Shown here: positions 8,088-17,205 of the stretch, one piece after another
Layout of the letters: every line of letters starts with the position of its first letter
Numbering within the stretch: position 1 is the first letter of the stretch
Assembly (NCBI GenBank): GCA_963746735.1
Contig: CAVVCO010000012.1
Span: 1 to 64,000, forward strand
Length of the DNA stretch: 64,000 nucleotides
Reading direction: 5' to 3'
DNA from: CAVSWT01 sp963746735
Lineage (GTDB): Bacteria > Bacteroidota > Ignavibacteria > Ignavibacteriales > Ignavibacteriaceae
Notes under the pieces: generated by a model
What the model was told of the DNA's origin: nothing
The model's database searches: none
The model's input: only the letters and a program-made list of their open reading frames with translations
Made by a program: the position numbers and the translations under genes

Positions 8088-8732
8088 CTAATACATTATC
8101 CCCAAATTAATCGTCAAATAAATTCCGCCGATATCGTTTCTTAATTTACCTGCAAGACTTTCAACTCCGCCGTCAAACATGTGCACAATGTAATAGCGGA
8201 TATTTAATCCCACCAAACTTGATTTATCTAATCCGAAATTTGCACCAAATCCGAAATAACCGCCGAGAGCAACCTTGGCTTTTGCGTAGCCGAACGCATT
8301 AAAAAATTCTCTTTCGTAAGGAGTAGTTAACACAAATGTAGGCCCGATTCCGGCATTTAAGTAAGGACGCAGGTTATCATAAATTGCATCTTGAAATAGC
8401 CTTATCTGTGCACCAAAATTAACAGGTAAAAGAAAAACACGATTCTTTTTCCCAACAGTGTAAGTGTTTCCGTAGTAATCAATGTACTCAAATTCTCTTT
8501 CATCCTTCGCTTCTGAAACAGAGAAATCGCTGAATACAGTTATAGTTTGATTTAATTGATGACGATAGAATGTTCCTAATCCAAATCCTCCTTCACTGAA
8601 CATCAAATCCATTCCGAATGCATTGTTGGGGAAGACTTCTGGTGGTTTTGGCGGAGCTAACTCCCCAATTTCCTGCGCATTTACATTTAAAAATGTAATT
8701 AGTAATATTGCTGCGGTAATTAAAGCCTTCAT
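8088..8732 (-). CDS. Outer-membrane beta-barrel protein
   Basis: 214 aa. Signal peptide MKALITAAILLITFLNVNA, cut before QEIGE. The mature part has alternating hydrophobic/aromatic strands (GGFGLGTFYRHQL, YLNAGIGPTFVLT, GGYFGFGANFGLD, SLVGLNIRYYIV) and ends in IYLTINLGIMY, a C-terminal aromatic strand typical of small 8-strand OMP_b-brl proteins. It is probably inserted by BAM; its role is structural or unknown. It is divergent from the methyltransferase gene at 8809 with a 76-bp gap holding both promoters. Confidence 0.75.
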   Translation of the reverse strand: MKALITAAILLITFLNVNAQEIGELAPPKPPEVFPNNAFGMDLMFSEGGFGLGTFYRHQLNQTITVFSDFSVSEAKDEREFEYIDYYGNTYTVGKKNRVFLLPVNFGAQIRLFQDAIYDNLRPYLNAGIGPTFVLTTPYEREFFNAFGYAKAKVALGGYFGFGANFGLDKSSLVGLNIRYYIVHMFDGGVESLAGKLRNDIGGIYLTINLGIMY

Positions 8733-8808
8733 AATAATTTCTCTAATTATTTAATATAAAATTAAACAAGAAATACAAAGATTCAACAACATAATTCATC
8801 TTTTATTG

Positions 8809-9420
8809 ATGCCTCCAAATCATAACAATCCCTCTTTCTGGGAAGAAAAATATGAAAAAGATCAAGCGGGATGGGATACCGGAAATGTTAACCCGATTTT
8901 CCTACAACTTATAAATAAAAATCATTTTTTACAACCGGGCAGAATATTAATTGTTGGCGCCGGAAAAGGCTATGATGCCATTGAAGCAGCAAAAAAGGGA
9001 TTCGAAGTTACTGCAATTGATTTTTCATCGAAAGCAATTTTATATGCTGAAGAGCTGGCAAAGCGAAGTAATCTTAAAATAGATTTTTTAGTTGAAGATA
9101 TTTTTAAGATCAGTGATGATTTTTATAATAGTTTTGATATTGTTTATGATTATGTATTTTATTGTGCAATTGATCCTGAAAAAAGAAAAGAATATGCGAA
9201 TGTTGTTTTTAATTTATTAAAGCCTTCAGGAAAGTTTGTTTGTATATTATTTCCTGTTGATAATAGGATTGGCGGTCCGCCGTTTAGTGTTGACCCGGTT
9301 GAGTTTTATGAAAATTTTTCTCGACATTTGAAGTTGGAATTTTCGTCAAGAATTGTTGATTCAATTAAACCTAGAAAGGGAAGAGAGATTTTACAAATTT
9401 ATGTTAAGCCGGATGATTGA
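8809..9420 (+). CDS. SAM-dependent methyltransferase, thiopurine S-methyltransferase (TPMT) type
   Basis: 203 aa from ATG 8809; a TTG just upstream at 8806 is a poorer start. The opening FWEEKYEKDQAGWDTGNVNP is the TPMT-family signature (W-x-x-x-Y ... GWD-G). The SAM-binding loop VGAGKGYDAIEAA follows at about residues 49-61, an acidic residue ends strand 2 (VTAIDFS), and the C-terminus contains the family pattern of proline/glycine turns (GGPPFSVDPVEF). Relatives methylate thiols, thiocyanate, tellurite or other small nucleophiles; the substrate here is not known. A hairpin followed by T's lies after the stop. Confidence 0.85.
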   Translation: MPPNHNNPSFWEEKYEKDQAGWDTGNVNPIFLQLINKNHFLQPGRILIVGAGKGYDAIEAAKKGFEVTAIDFSSKAILYAEELAKRSNLKIDFLVEDIFKISDDFYNSFDIVYDYVFYCAIDPEKRKEYANVVFNLLKPSGKFVCILFPVDNRIGGPPFSVDPVEFYENFSRHLKLEFSSRIVDSIKPRKGREILQIYVKPDD

Positions 9421-9441
9421 GTTTGATCATTAATGATAAAC

Positions 9442-9466
9442 CCAATTTCTTAAAGAAATTGGTTTT
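9442..9466 (+). terminator. Intrinsic terminator after methyltransferase
   Basis: CCAATTTC and GAAATTGG form an 8-bp stem around a short TTAAA loop, followed by TTTT. It is 22 nt after the stop at 9420. The stem is AT-rich, so strength is uncertain. Confidence 0.5.
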
Positions 9467-9503
9467 ATGAGTAAAATATTCATTAAATAAAAAGTAAAAA
9501 ATT

Positions 9504-9695
9504 ATGCCGTCAAATCTTGAAATAAAAATACCGTTAAATACTTTTGATGATGTGTTGAAAAAAATCAATGAAAACAATTGTGAGTTTAAAGCAGAATTAA
9601 ATCAAAAGGATGTTTATTACAGAATTAAAGAGAAGCTTCTTAAACTTAGAATTGAAAATGGGAAGTTGCTCCTTGATAAAATATATAAGAGATGA
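9504..9695 (+). CDS. CYTH domain protein (class IV adenylate cyclase-like), N-terminal part, frameshifted
   Basis: 63 codons starting MPSNLEIKIPLNTFDDVLKK. The E-I-K motif near residues 6-8 is the start of the CYTH fold, and QKDVYYRI plus KLLKLRIENG match the conserved QxDxYF and LRxR strands of CyaB/class IV cyclase proteins. The frame ends early at 9695, but skipping one base at about 9675 (after CTC CTT) joins it to the frame ending at 10023 and restores IKYIRDEKAKDRFSNY. This is a 1-nt insertion or sequencing error. CYTH proteins bind triphosphates, and the substrate is not fixed by the sequence. Confidence 0.7.
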   Translation: MPSNLEIKIPLNTFDDVLKKINENNCEFKAELNQKDVYYRIKEKLLKLRIENGKLLLDKIYKR

Positions 9696-10023
9696 AAAAG
9701 CAAAAGATAGATTTTCCAATTATGAAGTTTTGCATATTTCAAATCCGGATGCGGAAGAATATTTTAGCGGAATATTCGAAAGCTATGCTGTTGTTGAAAA
9801 GAAGAGACTATTGTATTTATACGACAACACAAGGATTCATCTTGATGAAGTGAAAAATTTAGGCAAGTTTTTGGAATTGGAAACATTGGTTTTAGCCGGA
9901 AATGAAGACGCTATAAAACGATTTGAAAATGTAGTCCGCTTTTTAAAACTTGATATCAGCAAGCAGATAAAGGGTTCCTACAAAGATTTGGTTTTAGAAT
10001 TAATCCAGAAAAAAGCAAAATGA
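9676..10023 (+). CDS. CYTH domain protein, C-terminal part after frameshift
   Basis: Continuation of the gene at 9504 in the next frame. It carries the remaining CYTH strands: KKRLLYLYDNTRIHLDEVKN and GKFLELETLVL. These are the K-x-R and D-x-V / LGxFxEiE motifs that line the tunnel and bind phosphate and metal. Joined length is about 172 aa, normal for a bacterial CyaB-type protein. Its stop overlaps the start of the AddB-like gene (ATGA at 10020), so the two are translationally coupled. A role in nucleotide or polyphosphate metabolism is possible but not shown. Confidence 0.7.
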   Translation: MKYIRDEKAKDRFSNYEVLHISNPDAEEYFSGIFESYAVVEKKRLLYLYDNTRIHLDEVKNLGKFLELETLVLAGNEDAIKRFENVVRFLKLDISKQIKGSYKDLVLELIQKKAK

Positions 10024-11489
10024 TTTTAACAAAAAGTAATGAAAAATTCATTGATCTGGATTTTATTATTGACGAAAAAATAAAATCAAAAAGATTAAAT
10101 GAACTTCTTCTGATTGTTCCCACAAATAGAAAAAGCCGTTACCTGAAGAAAGATTTAATTTCGTTTTCCCCAAATCAAGTCACCGGGAAAATAAATTTAG
10201 AAACTATCGGAACGTATTCCACAAACTTGCTTTTCAGTGATTCGAAATCATCTGCAAAAGTTTTAAGTGAAGCAGCCTCAACTGTTTTGATAAAACAAAG
10301 CATAAACGAATGTAAGCTGAATTATTTTTCAAACTATCAAAAAGAAATTCCGTTCGGAACACTAGAACGAATTAAAAATGTAATATCAGAATATAAAAGG
10401 CATGGAATTACTCCGGCAAATTTGAATGAAGAAGTTAAAACACTTTCCGGCTCTGAAAAAATTAAAGCGGAAGATATTTCTAAAATCTACGAAGCTTATA
10501 TAAAAAAATGTCAGGAGTTAAATGTCAAAGAAATCGGCGATGTTTATTCTGCATTAAGTCATTTGAATCAAAATGAGTTTGAGGAAAAGTTCAGAAATGT
10601 TTATCCGGAAGTAAACCTAATTGTAATAAATGGTTTTGATGAATTTACTTTGCCGGAAATTGAAATAATTAATCTTTCTTCTTCAATTAATAGTTCAAAA
10701 TTATTTCTTTCATTTGATTATTATAAATTCAATCCGAATCTATTCAGCCACCTTGATAAATGCTACAACAAATTAGAAAGCAAAGGATTTAGAATTATTG
10801 AAGACCGTTCACAAAATTTTTTAAATAAATATCAAACTACTATCCGTGAAGAATTATTTAAATCAAATAAAAAAGTAAAAGCAATAAATTTAGATTCACA
10901 ATATGGATTTAAAGAAAACCCAATAATTAAAATCCCTGCAGCCACTAGAGAAAAAGAAATTGAAGTAATTGCTAAAGAAATTAAAGACCTAATATTAAAT
11001 CACAACGTAGAACCTCATAAAATTTGTATCGCATTTAATTTAATTAATAAATATTCTCCGGTTATACGAAATACATTTTCAAAATATGGAATTCCATTTA
11101 ATCTTACCGATAGAATTTCACTAAGCAATGCTTCGCCGGTAATTTCAATTATTAATTTTTTAGAGATTGCAGAGAATGATTACTATTATAAAAATATCTT
11201 TCGCACTTTAAGTGGAAATTTGATACAAATTGAAAACGTAAGTGTCTCCAATCTTTTGAATGCTTCCGTGAATTTGAAAATTATTTCAGGATATCAAAAT
11301 TGGATTGACTCAATTAATGATGCTTTAAGGAAGCAGAAAGAAAAATATGACGATGAAAAAAATTATTCAATTGATTCCAATAGCCTAAACAAAGCAGCAA
11401 ATGATATTCAAACCATTCAAAAAATTCTTCAGCCGTTTGAAAAGAAAAATGCACTTTACGCGAATTTCTGCAAAACTTTATTTATTTAA
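10020..11489 (+). CDS. AddB/PD-(D/E)XK nuclease-family protein, N-terminal helicase-like part, frameshifted
   Basis: 489 codons starting MILTKSNEKFIDLDFIIDEK. LLIVPTNRKSRYLKKDLI at residues 31-48 is the degenerate Walker-A region of AddB-like proteins (P-T-x-R-x-x-R instead of GxxGxGKT). KEKEIEVIAKEIKDLILN and the segment GIPFNLTDRISLSNASPV correspond to helicase motifs IV-V of the inactive helicase half. The frame closes at 11489 within an ATTT-rich stretch; the second half continues in another frame. Together they give about 1060 aa, normal for an AddB-like subunit that works with AddA in double-strand-break end processing. No addA gene follows here. Confidence 0.7.
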   Translation: MILTKSNEKFIDLDFIIDEKIKSKRLNELLLIVPTNRKSRYLKKDLISFSPNQVTGKINLETIGTYSTNLLFSDSKSSAKVLSEAASTVLIKQSINECKLNYFSNYQKEIPFGTLERIKNVISEYKRHGITPANLNEEVKTLSGSEKIKAEDISKIYEAYIKKCQELNVKEIGDVYSALSHLNQNEFEEKFRNVYPEVNLIVINGFDEFTLPEIEIINLSSSINSSKLFLSFDYYKFNPNLFSHLDKCYNKLESKGFRIIEDRSQNFLNKYQTTIREELFKSNKKVKAINLDSQYGFKENPIIKIPAATREKEIEVIAKEIKDLILNHNVEPHKICIAFNLINKYSPVIRNTFSKYGIPFNLTDRISLSNASPVISIINFLEIAENDYYYKNIFRTLSGNLIQIENVSVSNLLNASVNLKIISGYQNWIDSINDALRKQKEKYDDEKNYSIDSNSLNKAANDIQTIQKILQPFEKKNALYANFCKTLFI

Positions 11490-11491
11490 TT

Positions 11492-13228
11492 TATTCATTA
11501 AAACTGCCGGAAAGGCTGGTCAATAGTAGGTCGGTAAATATTGAGGAAAATATAAAAGCAATTACAGTTTGTATTGATACAATTACCGAAATGATTGAGC
11601 TGTTTGAAATTGAATACGGAAGTAAAGAAAAATTTCCTTTAAAATTTTTCTTAAATAATATTCGAACCGCAATAACTTCTACAAGGTTTAATATAAAGGA
11701 AAAACCTGGGTATGGAGTGCAGGTTACAACGCTTAACGAAATACGCGGACTTCAATTTGATTATTTATTTATTGGCGGAATGTGCGAGGGTGATTTGCCG
11801 ACGCGATATACTCCCGAAATATTTTTTTCCGGTTCGTACGTAAGGAATGAGCTTACTCATCAAACTGAAGAACGATACCAGTTTTATCAATCTATTTGTT
11901 CCTGGAATAAGAAATTGTATTTGACATATCCTTCTAAAGAAGATAAACAAGAATTAGCTGTTTCCAATATTTTAACTGAATTTGAAAATCTGATTTCAGT
12001 ACATGAAATAAATGAAACTGATTACGATTCAAAAATTTATTCTAAAGAAGAATTGCTGAAATTAATTGGTCAAATCGGAATTGATGAAGCCAAAAAAATT
12101 ATTAATGAAACTGAACTGAATTTTGAAGAAATAAAAAATTCTATTCAGATAGATGAATTAAGAAAGACCGAACCATTTGGAGAAAGTAATTTTACTGGCA
12201 ATATTTCTTCTGTTTTAAGTGACGAAGGCAAGAAAAAATTATTAGGCTTTAAGGATAGGGAATATTCCATTTCACAGCTTGAGACCTATGCCAAATGTCC
12301 TTATAAATATTTTGCTGAGAGAATTTTATTCTTGCAGCCGCTGGAAGAGCCTTCCGAAGAAATTGAAGCGCTGGAAATGGGAACTATACTGCACAATATT
12401 TTATATGAGTTTTACAAGACTTTTCACGAAAAAGAAATTATTCTTCAAAAAGCCGAGGATAAAATATTTAGTTATGCAGTTGATTTGATTTTTAAAATAG
12501 CCGAAAGAAATATTTCGGAAGCAAATTTTAATTCTCCATTAACATTTTATGAAAAAGAAAAAATTCTCGGATTGAATGGAGATAAAAAGAATTCAATTTT
12601 ATATAAATTTCTTTTAAGTGAAAGAAATGATGAAGAAGGATTTATCCCAAATTATTTTGAGATGGGATTCGGCAAGATATCTGATGACCAAAATAAATTC
12701 TTTACAAAAGAAGATTTTAAAATTGACGATATAAAAATTAGAGGAAAGATTGATAGAATTGATATTCGGCAAGAGGAAAATAAATTTAAAGTTGTTGACT
12801 ACAAGTTGAGCGGTAAAAAACCATCATCCGATGAGTTGTTCGAAGGAATATCATTGCAGCTTCCACTTTACATGTTCGCAGCAAAGGAAATTATAAAAGC
12901 ACAAATCAATAAAGATTTTAATCCCGCTGGGGCTGAAATTTATTCATTAAAATTCAATGAAGAAGATTTCGGGAAAAACTTTGTCAATTTATCAAGGAAA
13001 AAGTTAAGCGAAGAAGAAAAACTAAGTTTGAATGAAGATGTAATTAAAGCCTGTATTGTAGCAATAAAAAAATATGTTCAAAATATAAATGAAGGAAAGT
13101 TTAATCTTTCAACTTTAGAGGACAGGGAAAATAAGGTATGCAGGTATTGTAATTTCCGGCCCAATCTGCAGAATACAGGAAGTAAATTAGGGCGAAGATT
13201 ATTTATTGAACTTCAAAATTATTTATAG
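11492..13228 (+). CDS. AddB/PD-(D/E)XK nuclease-family protein, C-terminal nuclease part
   Basis: The frame is open across 11492-13228 (first Met 11591) and continues the protein begun at 10020. It contains GVQVTTLNEIRGLQFDYLFI (helicase motif V/VI of AddB), then the nuclease: YSISQLETYAKCPYKYF with the first Fe-S cysteine, EMGTILHNILYEFY with the conserved His, and GKIDRIDI...KVVDYKLSGKKP with the catalytic D and D-x-K. The end CRYCNFRPN-L lacks the last cluster Cys. Dropping one C in the CCC at 13160-13162 gives CRYCNFRPIC and a stop at 13188-13190, which restores the usual CxxCx5C, so this looks like another 1-nt indel. It would digest DNA ends during recombinational repair. Confidence 0.75.
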   Translation, partial: YSLKLPERLVNSRSVNIEENIKAITVCIDTITEMIELFEIEYGSKEKFPLKFFLNNIRTAITSTRFNIKEKPGYGVQVTTLNEIRGLQFDYLFIGGMCEGDLPTRYTPEIFFSGSYVRNELTHQTEERYQFYQSICSWNKKLYLTYPSKEDKQELAVSNILTEFENLISVHEINETDYDSKIYSKEELLKLIGQIGIDEAKKIINETELNFEEIKNSIQIDELRKTEPFGESNFTGNISSVLSDEGKKKLLGFKDREYSISQLETYAKCPYKYFAERILFLQPLEEPSEEIEALEMGTILHNILYEFYKTFHEKEIILQKAEDKIFSYAVDLIFKIAERNISEANFNSPLTFYEKEKILGLNGDKKNSILYKFLLSERNDEEGFIPNYFEMGFGKISDDQNKFFTKEDFKIDDIKIRGKIDRIDIRQEENKFKVVDYKLSGKKPSSDELFEGISLQLPLYMFAAKEIIKAQINKDFNPAGAEIYSLKFNEEDFGKNFVNLSRKKLSEEEKLSLNEDVIKACIVAIKKYVQNINEGKFNLSTLEDRENKVCRYCNFRPNLQNTGSKLGRRLFIELQNYL

Positions 13229-13261
13229 TAAAATAAGTTCCATTTTCTAGTGAGGAATTCT

Positions 13262-15284
13262 GTGAAAAAGTTTTTATTACTTATAATCTTCTTATGTACT
13301 AACAATAATTATTTCTGCACAAGAATTTAATTCAATAGCTGACATGGAAAAAAAGAGTTTTGAAAAAGAATTAGCAATTTCAAAAGTTAATTATCCGGGG
13401 GATCCTTCAATCGATGTTACTTATTATAAGCTTGATATAAAAGTTACATACAAACCAAATTATTTAATTGGAAAAGTACAGGTTGATGCTAAACCGGTTT
13501 CTTCAAGCTTAAACAGTTTCTTTTTGGATTTGCAAAATACTTTAACGGTTGATTCAATCAAACAAGGAAACTCAAAACTAGTTTTCACACATCAGGATGC
13601 TAAAATAAATGTTACTCTTGATAGAACTTATTCCACAAATGAAAAATTTTCTATCGTTGTTTATTATCAAGGAACGCCTGGCTCAAGCGGATTTGGCAGT
13701 TTTGAATTCGGGACACAAGATGGGTCGCCAAAAGGCGAGCCTGTGATTTGGTCATTAAGTGAGCCTTATGGCGCAAGCGACTGGTGGCCTTGTAAAGATA
13801 CTCCTGCTGATAAAGCTGATTCCTCCGACGTATGGATAACATGCGATTATTCTTATACTGGAGTTTCAAACGGTACTTTAATTTCAACAGTTGATAATGA
13901 AAATAACACCCACACGTTCAAATGGAAAAATATTTATCCAATTGCACAGTATTTAATTTCTATCGCTGTTACAAATTATGAAGAGTATATAAATTATTTC
14001 CATTACACTCAAAATGGGATCCCAGATTCAATGCCGATTACACATTATTTGTATCCCGGGAAATTAAGTTCAATTAAAGCACAGCTTGATGAAACTCCAA
14101 ACATGATAAAAGTATTTTCTGAAAGATATGGATTATACCCGTTCATAAAAGAAAAATATGGTCATGCTGAATTCGGATGGGGAGGGGCAATGGAACATCA
14201 AACTTGTACTTCAATGGGACCTAATACGTTTAAACAATATGTAATATCTCATGAATTAGCTCATCAATGGTTTGGTGATAAAGTAACCTGCAAAACCTGG
14301 CGGGACATTTGGCTTAATGAAGGCTTTGCACAATATTCTGAAGCTGTTTATCTTGAGGCGATAGGCGGAAAGGACAGCTACAATACTCAAATTGCTAATG
14401 AAATAAATAATGCAAAAAACGCAGTCGGATCTGTTTATGTACAGGATATAAGCTCTGTGGGTGAAATCTTTAATAGCAGCCGCACTTATTCCAAAGGTGC
14501 TGTTGTACTGCATATGCTTAGAGGTGTTGTTGGTGACAGCACCTTTTTCAATATACTAAGAACTTATGATAGTGATCCTCAGTTAGCTTACAACTCAGCA
14601 ACAACTGATGATTTTAAAAGAATAGCTGAAAATGTATCCGGGATGGATCTAAATTATTTCTTTTCAGAATGGATTTATGGAGAGAACTATCCGCATTATT
14701 CATATAGTTGGAGTTCAGACGAAATCAATTCAAACAATTTTGAAGTTTCTATAAATATCTCTCAAGCTACGAATACAAATCCTGTGTTTTTTACAATGCC
14801 TATTCAAATTAAAATTGCTACAGTTTCAGGTGATACTTTATTGACAGTAATGAATAATCAGCAGCAGCAGCAGTTTAAATTTAATCTAACTTCACAACCA
14901 ACAAATTTTAGTTTTGATCCTGATAATTGGATAATGAAGTCCGATTCATCATTGAATACTTCAGTTAAAGGAAATATTAATTTAGTGAGCTTTAATCTTG
15001 AACAGAATTATCCCAATCCTTTTAATCCATCAACAAAAATTAAATACTCTATCCCGGTCGTAGAGACGAGGCATGCCTCGTCTGTACAACTTAAAGTTTA
15101 CGATATTTTAGGAAATGAAGTTGCAACTCTTGTAAATAAACAGCAGCAGCCGGGGAATTATGAAGTTGAATTCAACTCAAGTGCAGGGACGAATATTTAT
15201 TCGCCTTTGCCAAGCGGAATATATTTTTATCAGCTAAAAGTGGGAAATTATATTCAATCTAAAAAGATGGTTCTTTTAAAATAA
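13262..15284 (+). CDS. M1-family zinc aminopeptidase with T9SS sorting domain
   Basis: A long frame starts at ATG 13344 (646 aa), but the true start is probably GTG 13262 behind GAGGAAT. A signal peptide VKKFLLLIIFLC...LTIIISAQEF can be read if one base near 13295-13303 is skipped. Catalytic motifs are GGAMEHQT (GAMEN-type substrate motif) and HELAHQWFG at about residues 303-311 (numbered from 13344), with the third zinc ligand in WLNEGFAQY. The protein removes N-terminal residues from peptides outside the cytoplasm. The C-terminus is a T9SS sorting domain (EQNYPNPFNPSTKIKYS, LKVYDILGNEVATLVN) that carries two in-frame palindromic insertions: VVETRHASS and a GTNIYSP segment. It is followed by a terminator before greA. 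Confidence 0.85.
15060..15087. repeat. Palindromic element inside T9SS sorting domain (element 1)
   Basis: GTAG, a perfect 20-bp palindrome with left arm AGACGAGGCA (15064-15083), then GTAC. It lies in frame in the M1 peptidase sorting domain between KYSIP and VQLKVYDILG and encodes VETRHASS. Sorting domains without the element have four residues at this place; here there are nine. An element with the same GTAG...GTAC frame but other arms sits at the same point at 32007-32035. Confidence 0.7.
15183..15210. repeat. Imperfect palindromic insertion inside the same T9SS domain
   Basis: Arms GCAGGGACGAATA and TATTCGCCTTTGC pair with three mismatches around a TT loop. The insertion is in frame and adds about seven residues (AGTNIYSP) between VEFNSS and LPSGIYFYQL, where other sorting domains here run directly from sheet to turn. 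It appears to be a separate palindrome family from the 15060 element. Confidence 0.5.
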
Positions 15285-15452
15285 TTATTAAAAAACAAAC
15301 CTAATTCGTTTGAGGAATTCGGCTCGTAAATGAAAATACTCCTACTTTTATTGTATTTGATTAAAGGTTTTACAGAAATTATCGAGGGAAGCAATTATTA
15401 AAAGCACAATTTATTCTTGACAAGTAAATCAAAATTTTTTAAGTTGGTATCT

Positions 15453-15486
15453 GCCACTGCTAAAAAAAGCGGTGGCTATTTTTTTT
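15453..15486 (+). terminator. Intrinsic terminator before greA
   Basis: GCCACTGC and GCGGTGGC form an 8-bp stem with one G-T pair around an A-rich loop, followed by TATTTTTTTT. It is about 170 nt after the peptidase stop and 33 nt before the greA start, so it either ends the upstream transcript or acts as a leader terminator for greA. The 234-bp gap holds no gene. Confidence 0.7.
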
Positions 15487-15518
15487 AAACCATTCAATAA
15501 CAAAGTTGAGATGTAATA

Positions 15519-15995
15519 ATGACAGATGCTAATTTTGTTTATTTAACAAAAGAAAGGCTCGTCGAGCTTGAAAAAGAATTACAGGAAATGAAAACCAATG
15601 GTAGAAAAGATATGGCAGCAAAAATCGCTGAAGCTAGGGCTCACGGTGATCTTTCAGAAAATGCAGAATATGATGCAGCTAAAGAAGAGCAGGGGCTCTT
15701 TGAGTTGAGAATAAGCAAACTTGAAAGTGTTTTATCCCGTGCAAGGATAATTGATCCTACACATTTTCCGGATGGAGAAGTGCATATACTTTCAAAAGTG
15801 AAAATAAAAAATTTAAAGAATGAAAAATTGGTGGAATATATTTTAGTTTCACCGGAAGAAGCAGATTTTCAAGCCGGGAAAATTTCTGTCACTTCACCAG
15901 TAGGACAGGGATTAATGGGAAGCAAAGCAGGACAAAAAATCAGCGTTAAAGCACCTGCCGGTTTACTTGAATTTGAAATCTTATCTATTGATTAA
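15519..15995 (+). CDS. greA: Transcription elongation factor GreA
   Basis: 158 aa, standard length. The N-terminal coiled coil (YLTKERLVELEKELQEMKTN, then ARAHGDLSENAEYDAAKEEQ with the acidic tip DLSENAEYD) enters the RNA polymerase secondary channel and triggers cleavage of backtracked RNA. The C-terminal FKBP-like domain ends GQKISVKAPAGLLEFEILSI. It is the first gene of a run of same-strand housekeeping genes. Confidence 0.97.
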   Translation: MTDANFVYLTKERLVELEKELQEMKTNGRKDMAAKIAEARAHGDLSENAEYDAAKEEQGLFELRISKLESVLSRARIIDPTHFPDGEVHILSKVKIKNLKNEKLVEYILVSPEEADFQAGKISVTSPVGQGLMGSKAGQKISVKAPAGLLEFEILSID

Positions 15996-16014
15996 ACTTT
16001 CATATAAAAAGTAA

Positions 16015-17103
16015 TTGACTGACGAATCATACATAAAACTTACAATTGAAATTGCAAAAAAGGGCGGCGGAAATGTCAGTCCGAATCCTTTAGTTGGCTG
16101 CGTAATTATTAAAAATGATAGAATTATTGGTGCCGGCTATCATGAAAAATTCGGGAAGAATCATGCCGAAATAAACGCCATAGCAAATGCAAAAGAAAAA
16201 GTTGATGGCTCAACACTTTATGTAAATCTTGAGCCGTGCAGCCATACCGGGAAAACCCCGCCATGCGTTGATAAAATAATTGAAAGTAAAATTAAGCGTG
16301 TAGTTATCGGCACTTTGGACATGAATCCATTAGTTAGCGGCAGTGGCGTGAAAAAACTAAAGTCTGCCGGTATTGATGTAAAGGTTGGCGTTCTTGAAAA
16401 AGAATGTGTTGAATTAAATAAATTTTTTTTCAAGCATATCACCAAGAAACTTCCTTATATCTCTTTAAAAGCGGCTCAGACTTTAGACGGGAAAATTGCC
16501 GATGTTACGGGTGATTCTAAATGGATTTCATCCTTATCCTCAAGAAAATATGTTCACCAGCTTCGTTCAAAATATGATGCTGTATTAGTTGGAACCAATA
16601 CTGTAATTCGTGATAATCCTTCGTTAACAGTAAGATTATCTGAAGGCAGAAATCCCAAAAGAGTAATTATTGATTCGGAATTAAAATTAAAAACTGACCG
16701 CAAAATTTTTACTAATAATAAAGATAAAAATTTAATTCTGGTTACATCGAAAAATAATATTGATAGAAGAAGAAAATTAAAAAAATTATATGCTCTTGAT
16801 GTTGATATAATTTTCGCCAAACAAGAACAAGAAGGTTCAATTGATTTATTAAATGTGTTTAAGGAATTAGGGAAAAGAGGTATCAGCTCGGTTTTAGTAG
16901 AAGGCGGAAGTACTATTTTTACATCGCTTATTCAAAAAAAATTATTCGATGACATCCTACTTTTTATTAGTCCCAAAATTATTGGTGCTGGGCTTTCAGT
17001 TGTTGGTGATATGAAAATAAAAAGCATTGCTAAAGCTGTAAAAACCAAAGTTGAAAAAGTTGAAACAATTGGTGATGATATATTTGTAGAGTTAAAAAGA
17101 TAG
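16015..17103 (+). CDS. ribD: Bifunctional riboflavin biosynthesis deaminase/reductase RibD
   Basis: 362 aa from TTG 16015; no nearby ATG fits better. The deaminase half has HAE (residues 50-52, zinc His and catalytic Glu) and PCSHTGKTPPC with zinc cysteines 75 and 84. The reductase half (from about 145) starts PYISLKAAQTLDGKIADVTG and contains VLVEGGSTIFTSLI, the NADPH-binding turn. It turns the 2,5-diamino-6-ribosylamino-pyrimidinone phosphate from GTP cyclohydrolase II into the ribitylamino-uracil phosphate. It is followed by ribE in the same direction. No FMN riboswitch was seen upstream. Confidence 0.95.
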   Translation: MTDESYIKLTIEIAKKGGGNVSPNPLVGCVIIKNDRIIGAGYHEKFGKNHAEINAIANAKEKVDGSTLYVNLEPCSHTGKTPPCVDKIIESKIKRVVIGTLDMNPLVSGSGVKKLKSAGIDVKVGVLEKECVELNKFFFKHITKKLPYISLKAAQTLDGKIADVTGDSKWISSLSSRKYVHQLRSKYDAVLVGTNTVIRDNPSLTVRLSEGRNPKRVIIDSELKLKTDRKIFTNNKDKNLILVTSKNNIDRRRKLKKLYALDVDIIFAKQEQEGSIDLLNVFKELGKRGISSVLVEGGSTIFTSLIQKKLFDDILLFISPKIIGAGLSVVGDMKIKSIAKAVKTKVEKVETIGDDIFVELKR

Positions 17104-17205
17104 GCATCTGCTATTTCAATAACCAATTCTATCTTAAAAATTATCTGATTAAGCTATATTTTTTATAAATTTGATAACTGAATTTTAAAAATTAAGGAGT
17201 TTAAA

